A stretch of 64,000 bases of DNA from Sphingobacterium oryzagri (GTDB lineage Bacteria > Bacteroidota > Bacteroidia > Sphingobacteriales > Sphingobacteriaceae). This document shows, one piece after another, positions 15,983 through 24,618 of the stretch; positions within the stretch are counted from its first letter, which is position 1; every line of letters begins with the position of its first letter. Location: NCBI RefSeq assembly GCF_028736175.1, contig NZ_CP117880.1, positions 3,224,001 to 3,288,000 on the forward strand. Reading direction: 5' to 3'. Position numbers and translations under genes: made by a program. The notes below the pieces were generated by a model. The model had not been told where the DNA came from. It made no database searches and saw only the letters and a program-made list of their open reading frames with translations.

Positions 15983-16321
15983 ATGAAGATTTTTTTACCG
16001 ATTGCTCTTTTGGTCTCGCTCGTAGGTTTAACCTGCGTAGGCTGTTCCAGCAGCAGCAATACGACGACTAAAACGCCACAAACAGCAGTGACGGATACCA
16101 GTAGAAACCTGATTATTTACTACGACGAAGCAAAAGGCAAAGACGAACTTATCCAAGCTGCTGAAAATTACGGAGCAAAATTACTCCATGATTATCAAAA
16201 TTTGCACGGCATTGCCATACAGCTACCCAGCGGCAAGCCGGTAGACCGAGCGATCAATCATTTTAAAGCAATCAACGGCGTACTATCCGTTGATCGCGAT
16301 CAAACGATGCAGCTAAATTAG
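15983..16321 (+). CDS. Small lipoprotein with an inhibitor-I9/subtilisin-propeptide-like domain
   Basis: A 112-residue protein from the ATG at 15983; an in-frame start at 15917 would place 22 non-signal residues ahead of the signal peptide and is unlikely. The signal peptide MKIFLPIALLVSLVGLTCVG is followed by Cys-Ser-Ser-Ser, a lipobox of non-ideal form (CVGC). A Ser/Thr linker leads to a compact alpha/beta domain (residues about 43-112): NLIIYYDEAKG, a helix, AKLLHDYQNLHGIAIQLP, a second helix, and NGVLSVDRDQ. The Y-x-x-L-x-G-x-A-x-x-L-P and GV-L-x-V-x-x-D pattern resembles the I9 propeptide fold. A standalone version could inhibit a protease; that is inference. Confidence 0.68.
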   Translation: MKIFLPIALLVSLVGLTCVGCSSSSNTTTKTPQTAVTDTSRNLIIYYDEAKGKDELIQAAENYGAKLLHDYQNLHGIAIQLPSGKPVDRAINHFKAINGVLSVDRDQTMQLN

Positions 16322-16404
16322 CACATTGCATTGTCCTTACCGTTAACTGATTTATAGGCTTTATTGCTAGCCAATAAGCTTACACCTACACGAATGAACA
16401 AAAT

Positions 16405-17574
16405 ATGGCCAGTCAAAAAGATTTAAAAATAGCGATACTCATCGACGCCGATAACGTATCATCCAAGAAGATAGAAGAGATCATGAATGAGGTAAACCGC
16501 TACGGTATACCAACTATCAAAAGAATTTATGGAGACTGGACACGGCCTTACGTAGAAAACTGGAAAAACAGCCTTTTGATCCACGCCATTACGCCAATAC
16601 AGCAATATAGCTACACCCAAGGTAAAAATTCAACCGATTCTGCATTGATTATCGATGCGATGGATATTTTACATTCTGATCGTGTAGATGGTTTTTGCAT
16701 CGTATCGAGCGACAGTGATTTCACCCGTCTTGCCACGCGCTTGCGTGAATCAGGGAAACTGGTGATCGGTATCGGTGAGCGCAAAACACCAAAGCCTTTT
16801 ATCGCTTCCTGCGATAAGTTTATCTACGTCGAGATTTTGGAAAAAGTAACGCCTACCAAAAAGACTAACAGAAAGAATGGCAATAACCAAAGTAAAGCTC
16901 CAGTAAGCGAAACGGTGACACCCGAAGTGCCCGTGGTCGATACGCCAGCCGTGGAGGAGATCCGCATAACGGAATTGGATGAAGATACAATGTTGATGCT
17001 AAAAGATGCGGTAGATGACACCGCAGACGAAAGTGGCTGGGCATTTTTAGGTGAAATTGGCAGCCTAATCATCAAACGTAAGCCTGACTTTGATGCGCGA
17101 AATTATGGGTTCGAAAAAACATCGCATCTCTTTAAATCGATGAAAGAAGATTTTGAAATCGATGAGCGCACGACAGAAAAATCCAGGATCAAACTGTATT
17201 ATGTGCGCAATATTATCCACAAAGCGGCGGCAGTGAGCAGTATACCGGCACCTACGCCTGAAGCGACCGAAGACGATGACACGACGCCCGTCATTCTTCC
17301 GTCCAAAGGCAATAAAATTACGGCAGACGATGTGAAAAAGAACCAGATTAGAATCACGAAAGATTTTAAGGCATTATTTCCAAGTCGCACAAAGAAAGTG
17401 AAAGTAGTCATCGTCAATGAGTTTGAGTGCCGATTTTCTTATCGCGGCGATCGCTCCCATGTGCTTAATCTGGGTAAGGTTGCTGCCACCGAATTGGGCT
17501 TGGCAGAAGGCGCATCTTTTCGCTTAACCAAAGTAGACGAGCTATTGTATAAATTAGAAAAAATCGAGGAATAA
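16405..17574 (+). CDS. NYN-domain ribonuclease-like protein with LOTUS/OST-HTH domain
   Basis: A 389-residue cytoplasmic protein. Residues 7-150 form a NYN (PIN-like) nuclease domain with the expected acidic residues: D14/D16-N17 in ILIDADN, the D of STDSALIIDAMDIL, and the S-D-S-D of IVSSDSDFTRLATRL. After a Pro/Thr/Glu-rich linker (about 155-190) an OST-HTH/LOTUS-like domain spans about 195-275 (LKDAVDDTADESGWAFLGEI, FEKTSHLFKSMKEDFEI). This combination is typical of LabA/MARF1-like RNA-related proteins. The last 70 residues (KDFKALFPSRTKKVKVVIVN) form an extra small domain I do not recognise. Confidence 0.9.
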   Translation: MASQKDLKIAILIDADNVSSKKIEEIMNEVNRYGIPTIKRIYGDWTRPYVENWKNSLLIHAITPIQQYSYTQGKNSTDSALIIDAMDILHSDRVDGFCIVSSDSDFTRLATRLRESGKLVIGIGERKTPKPFIASCDKFIYVEILEKVTPTKKTNRKNGNNQSKAPVSETVTPEVPVVDTPAVEEIRITELDEDTMLMLKDAVDDTADESGWAFLGEIGSLIIKRKPDFDARNYGFEKTSHLFKSMKEDFEIDERTTEKSRIKLYYVRNIIHKAAAVSSIPAPTPEATEDDDTTPVILPSKGNKITADDVKKNQIRITKDFKALFPSRTKKVKVVIVNEFECRFSYRGDRSHVLNLGKVAATELGLAEGASFRLTKVDELLYKLEKIEE

Positions 17575-17583
17575 GAATACTAT

Positions 17584-17609
17584 GGATTGCCGTCTGCCGG
17601 CGGCAATCC
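17584..17609 (+). terminator. GC-rich hairpin after the NYN gene
   Basis: GGATTGCCG (17584-17592) pairs with CGGCAATCC (17601-17609), starting 9 bases past the stop codon. Only TT-A-A-T follows, so it is a weak intrinsic terminator at best. Confidence 0.45.
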
Positions 17610-17964
17610 TTAATAAGACATACGCTGCACTTCAGCAATGCAGCCCTCCCTTTCTTTGAAAAAATGTGCATCTTTTCATGTATTGATCTGGAAGAACCTA
17701 TTAATAGTTGTACGATAATTAATCTTGTTATTTCAAACAATACAGATAATTACTAGCTACACTTTCGACCGTTCTATAATGGCTTAAAATAACTTCAACG
17801 CACGGTTATCCTTCACTCCGGAAATGTATCGGCCTACAAAAAGCTTTGATATAAAAGCCATTGTTTAGGACATATTAGTCGTAAGACGTATTAAAAAAGC
17901 TTCATATAAGCATAATATTGCCTTAACAAAGATGTATAAACAAACGTTATACCTTTGTCTTGCA
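17610..17964. other. Upstream region of the locus-1 sigma factor
   Basis: About 355 bases without a supported gene. A -7-like box TACCTTTG lies at 17950-17957, just before the ATG at 17965, but no TTTG element sits at the right distance, so the promoter is uncertain. Confidence 0.4.
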
Positions 17965-18489
17965 ATGGAGCAGATCAAAGCAATCAAGGCCGATAACCAG
18001 GAAATTTTCAGTTTGGTATACGAAGAATACCACAGACAGATTTATGGCTTTATCATGCAACGCACCAAGTCTGATTACATTGCTGAAGAAGTTACCCAAT
18101 TGACCTTCATCAAATTCTGGAAGCAGCGTGACATCCTGAGTGAGCAATTAACCATCGCCGTTCAACTTTTTGGAATGGCGCGTCAAGTGATGATTGATCT
18201 TCTCCGAAAAGAAGCCACCCGTTTCAAATACGAGGGAGCATCTGCTGTTACGCCATTTACGGATAGCCTTGTTGATGCTATTGAAAGCAAAGATTTGTTA
18301 CGACTTATGGAGCAGGACATTCAAAACATGCCGAAAATGCGTCGTTTGGTGTTTGAACTCAGTCGAAAACAGGGTCTCTCCCACAAAGAAATCGCCAACC
18401 TTTTTTCCATTTCGCCAAAAACCGTCGAACAGCATATCGGCAAAGCATTACTCCAACTCAAACAACATTTGTATTCGGTGATGCTGTAA
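17965..18489 (+). CDS. FecI-like ECF sigma factor of locus 1
   Basis: A 174-residue sigma factor from the ATG at 17965; an in-frame ATG at 17932 adds 11 hydrophobic, non-conserved residues and overlaps a -7-like box, so it is less likely. Region 2 (about 12-80) includes LVYEEYHRQIYGFIMQR, the core-binding stretch SDYIAEEVTQLTFIKFWKQRD and MARQVMIDLLRKEATRF. Region 4 (about 110-165) includes NMPKMRRLVFELSRKQGLSH and the helix-turn-helix LFSISPKTVEQHIGKALLQL. It is followed by a FecR, SusC and SusD in the same direction, the standard trans-envelope signalling layout. Confidence 0.92.
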   Translation: MEQIKAIKADNQEIFSLVYEEYHRQIYGFIMQRTKSDYIAEEVTQLTFIKFWKQRDILSEQLTIAVQLFGMARQVMIDLLRKEATRFKYEGASAVTPFTDSLVDAIESKDLLRLMEQDIQNMPKMRRLVFELSRKQGLSHKEIANLFSISPKTVEQHIGKALLQLKQHLYSVML

Positions 18490-18491
18490 CA

Positions 18492-18730
18492 TAGTATGAA
18501 GTACGAAGTACTTAGTATGTAGAAAATTGTCATTTCTGCCTTTCCTATTATGTACGGTCGTCTAAAAAAATCCAGATTTTGTAAACAACCGTCCATTTAA
18601 TTTCTATCCTACGATAATAGATGCTATCGCTATAAAAATATTTCAGGCACGAATATATGACATATTATTCACGAGCGTTCAGCAAATCTTTTCTAACTAC
18701 TAAATACTATCTACTACATACCACCTACTA
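18492..18730. repeat. TAGTATG-type degenerate inverted repeat between sigma and FecR genes
   Basis: 18492-18522 is built from variants of AGTATGAAGTACGAAGTA. About 170 bases later, 18693-18730 carries variants of CTACTAAATACTATCTAC, roughly the reverse complement of the first block. The pair flanks a gene-free stretch of the 279-base sigma-FecR gap. The individual words also repeat within each block, so this is a low-complexity repeat family rather than a defined operator. Confidence 0.55.
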
Positions 18731-18768
18731 TTAAATAATTGTTAAGCACCTAGGGATAGGCTTTCCGC

Positions 18769-19893
18769 ATGCGTAATATTAGTATGATGTTCGGAAAAAA
18801 GAAGCGACGGTATCAAAACGATCCACAAAATAAAGCACAGCTACGCAAAAAAATTTGGGAAGATCCAAGTATGATTGAGGATCTCTTTGCGGATAAAGAT
18901 TGGGAGGCCTATGATTCGTCAGAAAATACGCATGATATTCCGAAGGCGAAGATGGCTAGTTATATTCAGGAAGAGATAGATCGCGATCAAGCGCGGGCTA
19001 TCAAAAGTGAGCACCGTCGGGTTCGTAGCTTGCGCAGTTACCGCTATGCCGCAGCGGCAAGCATTTTGCTTTTACTATCGTTTAGCGTTTGGAAATGGAA
19101 ATATGCCGATCGGCAGACAGCACAACTAGTCACGACAACACAATCCCCAGTCGCCGTGCCTAGTGAAGATAGCCTTTGGATATCCATTGTCAATACCGCG
19201 CCAAAAGCAAAAAACATTGCGCTTCCAGATCAATCTAAGGTAAAGTTATTTGCCAACTCAAAAATTCGTTATAAACGCGGCTTCAACGCAGAAAATCGCG
19301 AGATATACCTCGATGGTAAAGCTTATTTTTCGGTGCAGCGAGATGCTTCCAGACCGTTTAGCGTCTACGCCGGCGACACGAAGACAACGGCCTTGGGCAC
19401 CTCGTTTACTATTGATAACGGTAGTACAGCTAAACACACTTCCGTGATATTACACAGCGGAAAGGTGGTCGTCGCATCCCGATCCGACGTGCCAAGTTTT
19501 GAAAACGTATTTTTAAGTAGCCCGGGCGAAAGTCTGCTATTCGATGCGGAAAACCGTTTAGTAGCTCACGCAAGAGAAGCAAAACGTACTAAGGCAGTCG
19601 AAAAAGCGGCAACCAACACAATCAACAAACATCACATACTGCATTTGGATAACATTCCTTTGGACGACGTATTTGCCACCTTGGGAAAAACCTATTCCGT
19701 AACTATCAACTATAAACACGAGCCGATCACTACAATTCAATACACGGGCGTCATTGATCCGCAAATAGACAAACTGGAAGATGTGCTTTCGGTTATCTGC
19801 CTTATCAACGACCTACGTTACGTAATTGAAAAAGACGGATCGTACAGCATACATCCCGCCAAAAACGAAACCGAAACCGAGCAAACAAACTAA
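18769..19893 (+). CDS. FecR family anti-sigma factor, locus 1
   Basis: A 374-residue inner-membrane protein relaying ligand status from the SusC receptor to the ECF sigma factor. A highly charged cytoplasmic part (about 1-88) precedes one membrane helix (YRYAAAASILLLLSFSVWKW, about 90-108). The periplasmic FecR domain (about 140-240) shows NIALPDQSKVKLFANSKIRYKRGF with YLDGKAYFSVQRDASRPFSV. A DUF4974-like secretin/TonB N-terminal-type domain ends the protein (LHLDNIPLDDVFATLGKTYS, about 285-365), the part expected to touch the receptor. Its cytoplasmic arm is longer and more basic than in the FecR proteins of loci 2 and 3. It starts 279 bases after the sigma gene and 26 bases before susC. Confidence 0.92.
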   Translation: MRNISMMFGKKKRRYQNDPQNKAQLRKKIWEDPSMIEDLFADKDWEAYDSSENTHDIPKAKMASYIQEEIDRDQARAIKSEHRRVRSLRSYRYAAAASILLLLSFSVWKWKYADRQTAQLVTTTQSPVAVPSEDSLWISIVNTAPKAKNIALPDQSKVKLFANSKIRYKRGFNAENREIYLDGKAYFSVQRDASRPFSVYAGDTKTTALGTSFTIDNGSTAKHTSVILHSGKVVVASRSDVPSFENVFLSSPGESLLFDAENRLVAHAREAKRTKAVEKAATNTINKHHILHLDNIPLDDVFATLGKTYSVTINYKHEPITTIQYTGVIDPQIDKLEDVLSVICLINDLRYVIEKDGSYSIHPAKNETETEQTN

Positions 19894-19919
19894 TAACAAA
19901 ACCAATAAGACAAACAAAC

Positions 19920-22900
19920 ATGTTTAACAAATCGTATCCAATCAAAAAAAGCGTGTTGTTCTTTGCCCTGTTAGCCGCTGGCCTCTCCCAGGCACAAGCG
20001 CAGCAAACACAGGTAAAAGGCGCCACACAAAGCGATGCAGGCGAATTTATTTCAGGCGTCAGCATCAAAGCCGTCCATACTTCATCAGGCAAGAGCTACA
20101 CCACCAGCTCATCCGATAAAGGACTTTTTCATTTTGACAGCCTTCCCGAAGGCGGTCCCTACCAATTTATCTTTAGCTCGGTCGGTTTTCAAGCCGATAC
20201 ACTATCGGGCTATACCGTACAAAGCGGTAAGCCGCTAGCGCTTAGCGTCAAATTGTTACCGATAACGACGGCCCTTGAAGAGGTTGTCATCGGTTACGGT
20301 CGCGTATCAAGAAAAGATGTTACCAGTTCGATCACGACCGTTAAAGCCGAAGATATGAATGTCGGCGTACTTTCTTCGCCCGCGCAAATGTTGCAAGGAA
20401 AAGTACCCGGCCTAACAATCTCCACGAATAATAGCAATCCAAACGCCACGGCCTCGGTGAGTTTACGCGGAGCGTCTACACTACGCAGCGGCGAAGCTAT
20501 GGAACCTTACTATGTGATTGATGGCGTTCCGGGTGCTTCCCTCACGCTCGTTGCGCCAGATGATATTGCAACGATCGATGTGCTGCGCGATGCGTCGGCT
20601 ACCGCTATTTACGGTTCCAAAGCGGCAAACGGCGTGATCATTGTGACCACCAAACGTGGCAAATCCGGTCAATCCAGCATTACTTACAATGGCTACCTGG
20701 CTACCGATCGCGTCGCCAATCGCTATGCGATGATGAATGGTGAGCAATACCGTCAATTTATCAATGAAAATAGTTTCTCGATGGAGCCAACGGACGATTT
20801 AGGTGCAGATACCGACTGGCAGCGCGAAGTGGAGCGTACAGGCATATCCAACAACCACAACATCTCGTTGATCGGTGGTACAGAAAAAACGCAATACAGT
20901 GCCAGCGTCAACACGTTACAAAATAATGGCGTCATCAAAGGTACAGATATGGGACGGCAGATAGGTCGCGGCTTTGTGCAAACCAAAGTTCTCGACGACC
21001 GCTTAACCGCCTCATTCAACGTAAACACCAGTATCACCAAACAAAATGATGTCTTAGCTTTGGGCGATGGTTTAAGTGTATACGATGCGATGTATTACTA
21101 CCTTCCGGTATCACCCGTGCGTCGCGAAGATGGCTCCTGGTTTGAAAAGACCGATCGTTCGCAATACGTCAATCCCCTCTCCTTGATCGAAGAAAACACC
21201 AACTTTTCCAAGACAAAAGTTATCCAGGCGCACGCCAAAATCGGCTATGAAATTCTGCCCAGCTTAACCTATAATATCGACTTATCGATGCAAAACAGGC
21301 AGTATAACAACGCGCAGTATTACACCAGTTTATCGATGGCCGCACGTAATCAAAATGGAAAATCTATCCGCGCATCAGTAGAAGACGAGCGTAAAGTCAT
21401 GGAGATGAACCTGAGCTACGACAAGACCTTTGCCGAGCGGCACAAGCTATCGCTTTTGGCGGGCTACTCCTGGGAAGAAAACAACAACAATGACGGGTTT
21501 CAGTTAACCACGTCTGATTATTACGACGACGGCTTGAGCTACCACAATCCTGGTATGGCCAATGTGGTTGATCTGTTAGGTTTTGGTGATTATTACCTAT
21601 CTACCTTGCGCATGATCTCGGTTTACGGGCGTTTGAACTATGCATTTAACAGTAAATACTTATTTCAGGCTACCGTAAGACGTGACGGATCGTCTGCCTT
21701 CGGCGTCAATAACCGTTGGGCAACATTTCCTTCCATCTCGGCAGCATGGCGTTTATCAGAAGAGTCTTTCATTCGTAACATGAATTTCTTTGACGACTTG
21801 AAGTTACGTGCAGGCTACGGTGTAAGTGGCAATTCCCTTGGTTTTGATGTATTTACTGCACGCCAGGTATACGGCGCCACGTCTAGCTTTTATACCGACG
21901 CGTTTGGTAATGATCTGCGCACGTTGGCGGCTTTACGTAACGCCAACCCAGATTTACGTTGGGAACGTACAGGTATGTTAAACCTAGGTTTAGATTTTGC
22001 TTTCTTGAACAACCGCGTGAGTGGTACGTTAGAGTTTTATGACAAAAATACCACCGACCTCATCTACGATTACGCCGTTTCTACGACGAAGTACCTCTAC
22101 GGATCGCTAACAGCCAATGTCGGCGAAATTAACAATAAAGGGGTGGAATTAACTTTAAATACCACGCCAGTTAAATCTGAAAATTTCAGCTGGAATACGG
22201 CTATTGTTGCTTCACATAACAAAAACATGGTGACCCGAATTACAAACCAGGAATTTTCTACAGGCTACGTTGACCTGGCCGATTTGGGTGGAGCAGGCCA
22301 AAGTAACGCTTTTCAACAACGTCTGATGGAAGGCGCTCCTATCGGCCAGTTTTACACCTGGGAATGGGCGGGCTACAATGATGCGGGCATATCAACTTTC
22401 TACGTGCGAGATGCGTCTAGCAGAGAGCGCACGGGCGAAACCACCATTACACCAGCCGATAAAGACCGGGCAATAACCGGAAGCGCACAACCGCGGCTTA
22501 CGTTGGGTTGGAACAATAACGTAACGTACAAAAATCTTGCGCTAACTGCTATGTTCCAGGGCGTATTCGGTCATCAGATTATGAATGCTACGCGTGCAAG
22601 ACATTCCAACGTGGTCGGTAATGCTGGCCAAAAGAACTTACTTGCTAGTGTGGTCGATACAGAGTTAGCGACCGATATCAATGCCCATTACCTGTCTGAT
22701 CGTTACCTCGAAAACGGCGATTTCCTTCGTCTGGCCAACCTCAGCCTATCGTATAGCTTCCGCAATGTAAGCAGCCATTTTAAAAATATCCGGCTTTACG
22801 CAACGATGAACAATGTTTTTGTTTTATCGGGATACAAAGGTGTCGATCCAGAGGTTGATCTTGGCGGTCTTACCCCGGGTGTAGACAACCGTCAAACTTA

Positions 22901-22946
22901 CCCACGTACCCGTACGCTTATGTTCGGTCTAAACTTCAATCTATAA
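19920..22946 (+). CDS. SusC/RagA family TonB-linked outer-membrane protein, locus 1
   Basis: A 1008-residue beta-barrel importer. A signal peptide (about 1-27, ending SQAQA) leads to a carboxypeptidase-regulatory-like domain (about 32-112). The TonB-box-like EEVVIGYG is next, then a plug domain (about 125-235) with the family signature YYVIDGVPG, IDVLRDASATAIYGSKAANG and VIIVTTKRGKSG. The rest is the barrel, ending in the typical C-terminal strand RTLMFGLNFNL. It lacks the N-terminal STN domain present in the SusC proteins of loci 2 and 3, although an anti-sigma factor lies next to it, so signalling may use another contact. Sits 26 bases after fecR and 16 before susD. Confidence 0.95.
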   Translation: MFNKSYPIKKSVLFFALLAAGLSQAQAQQTQVKGATQSDAGEFISGVSIKAVHTSSGKSYTTSSSDKGLFHFDSLPEGGPYQFIFSSVGFQADTLSGYTVQSGKPLALSVKLLPITTALEEVVIGYGRVSRKDVTSSITTVKAEDMNVGVLSSPAQMLQGKVPGLTISTNNSNPNATASVSLRGASTLRSGEAMEPYYVIDGVPGASLTLVAPDDIATIDVLRDASATAIYGSKAANGVIIVTTKRGKSGQSSITYNGYLATDRVANRYAMMNGEQYRQFINENSFSMEPTDDLGADTDWQREVERTGISNNHNISLIGGTEKTQYSASVNTLQNNGVIKGTDMGRQIGRGFVQTKVLDDRLTASFNVNTSITKQNDVLALGDGLSVYDAMYYYLPVSPVRREDGSWFEKTDRSQYVNPLSLIEENTNFSKTKVIQAHAKIGYEILPSLTYNIDLSMQNRQYNNAQYYTSLSMAARNQNGKSIRASVEDERKVMEMNLSYDKTFAERHKLSLLAGYSWEENNNNDGFQLTTSDYYDDGLSYHNPGMANVVDLLGFGDYYLSTLRMISVYGRLNYAFNSKYLFQATVRRDGSSAFGVNNRWATFPSISAAWRLSEESFIRNMNFFDDLKLRAGYGVSGNSLGFDVFTARQVYGATSSFYTDAFGNDLRTLAALRNANPDLRWERTGMLNLGLDFAFLNNRVSGTLEFYDKNTTDLIYDYAVSTTKYLYGSLTANVGEINNKGVELTLNTTPVKSENFSWNTAIVASHNKNMVTRITNQEFSTGYVDLADLGGAGQSNAFQQRLMEGAPIGQFYTWEWAGYNDAGISTFYVRDASSRERTGETTITPADKDRAITGSAQPRLTLGWNNNVTYKNLALTAMFQGVFGHQIMNATRARHSNVVGNAGQKNLLASVVDTELATDINAHYLSDRYLENGDFLRLANLSLSYSFRNVSSHFKNIRLYATMNNVFVLSGYKGVDPEVDLGGLTPGVDNRQTYPRTRTLMFGLNFNL

Positions 22947-22962
22947 AAGGAAAACAATAATC

Positions 22963-24612
22963 ATGAAATCAATTCCATATATCCGTTTATTTTGCTTATC
23001 GATCTTGGGCGTTGCAACCGTCTCTTGTACCGATCTTGATGTCGATATTAAATCACAATACACTGAATTTCCGAGTACTGAGCGTGCTGCCGAAGCTATT
23101 TCTGCCGATGTATATGCTGCCTACAGAGGCGCCATAGGTTACAACCATTGGATGGTGCAAACATTAAGTTCCGATGAAGCCGTCAGTTTAGCGATAGGCA
23201 CCGATTACTATGATGGTGGTCGCTTTCGCGAGTTGCATGTGCACAACTGGACGCCTGATAACGCTATTTTACCCAGTATGTGGGATGGCGCCATGACGGG
23301 CATCAACCTGGCGAACAATGTATTGACCATATTTGGAGATGACGAAAGTGTTAACGCGGCACCTATGCGTGCTATGCGTGCCTATTTCTACTTTTTGTTG
23401 ATGGATAACTTTGGCGATGCACCGCTCATCACCGGAAAAGTAGACCGCATCCCCGCTCGTTCACCACGGGCAGAAATCGCTCGCTTTATTGAGTCAGAAT
23501 TAGTAGCCGTGCGCGATCGTCTACCCGAGGAAGTTTCTACCGCAACATATGGCAAAGCAACGCGTTATATGGCCGATGCGCTATTGGCAAAACTGTACCT
23601 GAACTGGGCAGTTTACACGGCTGCTGATGTTGCTACATATACACCCAGCATGCCTAACGAAAAATTAGCACAAGTCGTCGCTATGTGTGATGATATCATT
23701 GCCTCCGGCCAATTCAATCTCAGCAGTCATCGCTTTTTAGAAAAATTTCGTCCAGATAATGGACCACAAATTAAGGATTTTATCTTCGCGATGCCATTCG
23801 ATCGGGAAAAACAACGAGGAATGACCTATGCGCGCTACTGGATACACCGCAGCGGACAAAATCAATTTGCGCCATTGCCACAAAGTGTGGGTGGCACCCT
23901 ACGCGTGCTTCCGGAGTTTTTAGCGAAATTCAACCTGGAAGGAGACGATCGTAACGGTGCGTACATGGGCGGTTTACAGTACTACTGGGCAGATTATGCG
24001 CCAGATTTAACACGTCCGTTTACCATCCGCACATCGAAAAAAGGCATTAATCAAGACTATGTAGGTGCCGATGCCGACGTAACTTTTGATTGGCATATGG
24101 AAACAACCAAAGAAATCAGTCTTCGCCCAGATGGTGGTCCAACGTTGAATGCCGGCAACGATCAGCGTGGCCGATCGATGGGTTACCGCTCGGTTAAATT
24201 TTATATGGATGTCAATGTTACAGCCGCCAACCAGCGTAGCCAAAGCAATGACGTGCCGATTTTCCGCTATGCCGATGTCTTGTTAATGAAAGCCGAGGCG
24301 ATTTTGCGCGGCGCAACCGCTACTAACGGCGAAACACCCATGTCGTTGATCAACCAAATCCGGGCCTACGTGAATGCACCGGCGTTAACCAGCGCGCCAA
24401 CGCTTACTATGCTGCTGGATGAGCGTGCCCGGGAGTTTTCTGACGAATCCTGGCGACGGAACGATTTAATTCGCTTTGGAAAATTCGAAGAAAACTGGGG
24501 ATTTAAATCGCTATATCCAGCTGGTTCGTCCGAAAATTTTCGTCGTATATTCCCTGTACCACGCCTGGTGATGAATGTGAACAACAATTGGATTCAAAAC
24601 AACGGCTACTAG
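22963..24612 (+). CDS. RagB/SusD family nutrient-binding lipoprotein, locus 1
   Basis: A 549-residue surface lipoprotein that caps SusC and binds the substrate. SPII signal: MKSIPYIRLFCLSILGVATVSC, lipid-modified Cys at 22. Helical TPR-like SusD architecture is shown by APMRAMRAYFYFLLMDNFGDAPLIT near 130, ATRYMADALLAKLYLNW near 205 and the C-terminal block FRYADVLLMKAEAILRGA with LLDERAREFSDESWRRNDLIRFGKF and IFPVPRLVMNVN. A phosphatase gene follows after 6 bases, which hints that the imported ligand carries a phosphate ester. Confidence 0.95.
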   Translation: MKSIPYIRLFCLSILGVATVSCTDLDVDIKSQYTEFPSTERAAEAISADVYAAYRGAIGYNHWMVQTLSSDEAVSLAIGTDYYDGGRFRELHVHNWTPDNAILPSMWDGAMTGINLANNVLTIFGDDESVNAAPMRAMRAYFYFLLMDNFGDAPLITGKVDRIPARSPRAEIARFIESELVAVRDRLPEEVSTATYGKATRYMADALLAKLYLNWAVYTAADVATYTPSMPNEKLAQVVAMCDDIIASGQFNLSSHRFLEKFRPDNGPQIKDFIFAMPFDREKQRGMTYARYWIHRSGQNQFAPLPQSVGGTLRVLPEFLAKFNLEGDDRNGAYMGGLQYYWADYAPDLTRPFTIRTSKKGINQDYVGADADVTFDWHMETTKEISLRPDGGPTLNAGNDQRGRSMGYRSVKFYMDVNVTAANQRSQSNDVPIFRYADVLLMKAEAILRGATATNGETPMSLINQIRAYVNAPALTSAPTLTMLLDERAREFSDESWRRNDLIRFGKFEENWGFKSLYPAGSSENFRRIFPVPRLVMNVNNNWIQNNGY

Positions 24613-24618
24613 AAACAC

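Noticed and set aside
17584..17609. Strong intrinsic terminator after the NYN gene
   Set aside because: Good GC-rich stem but no U-tract; kept only as a weak hairpin.
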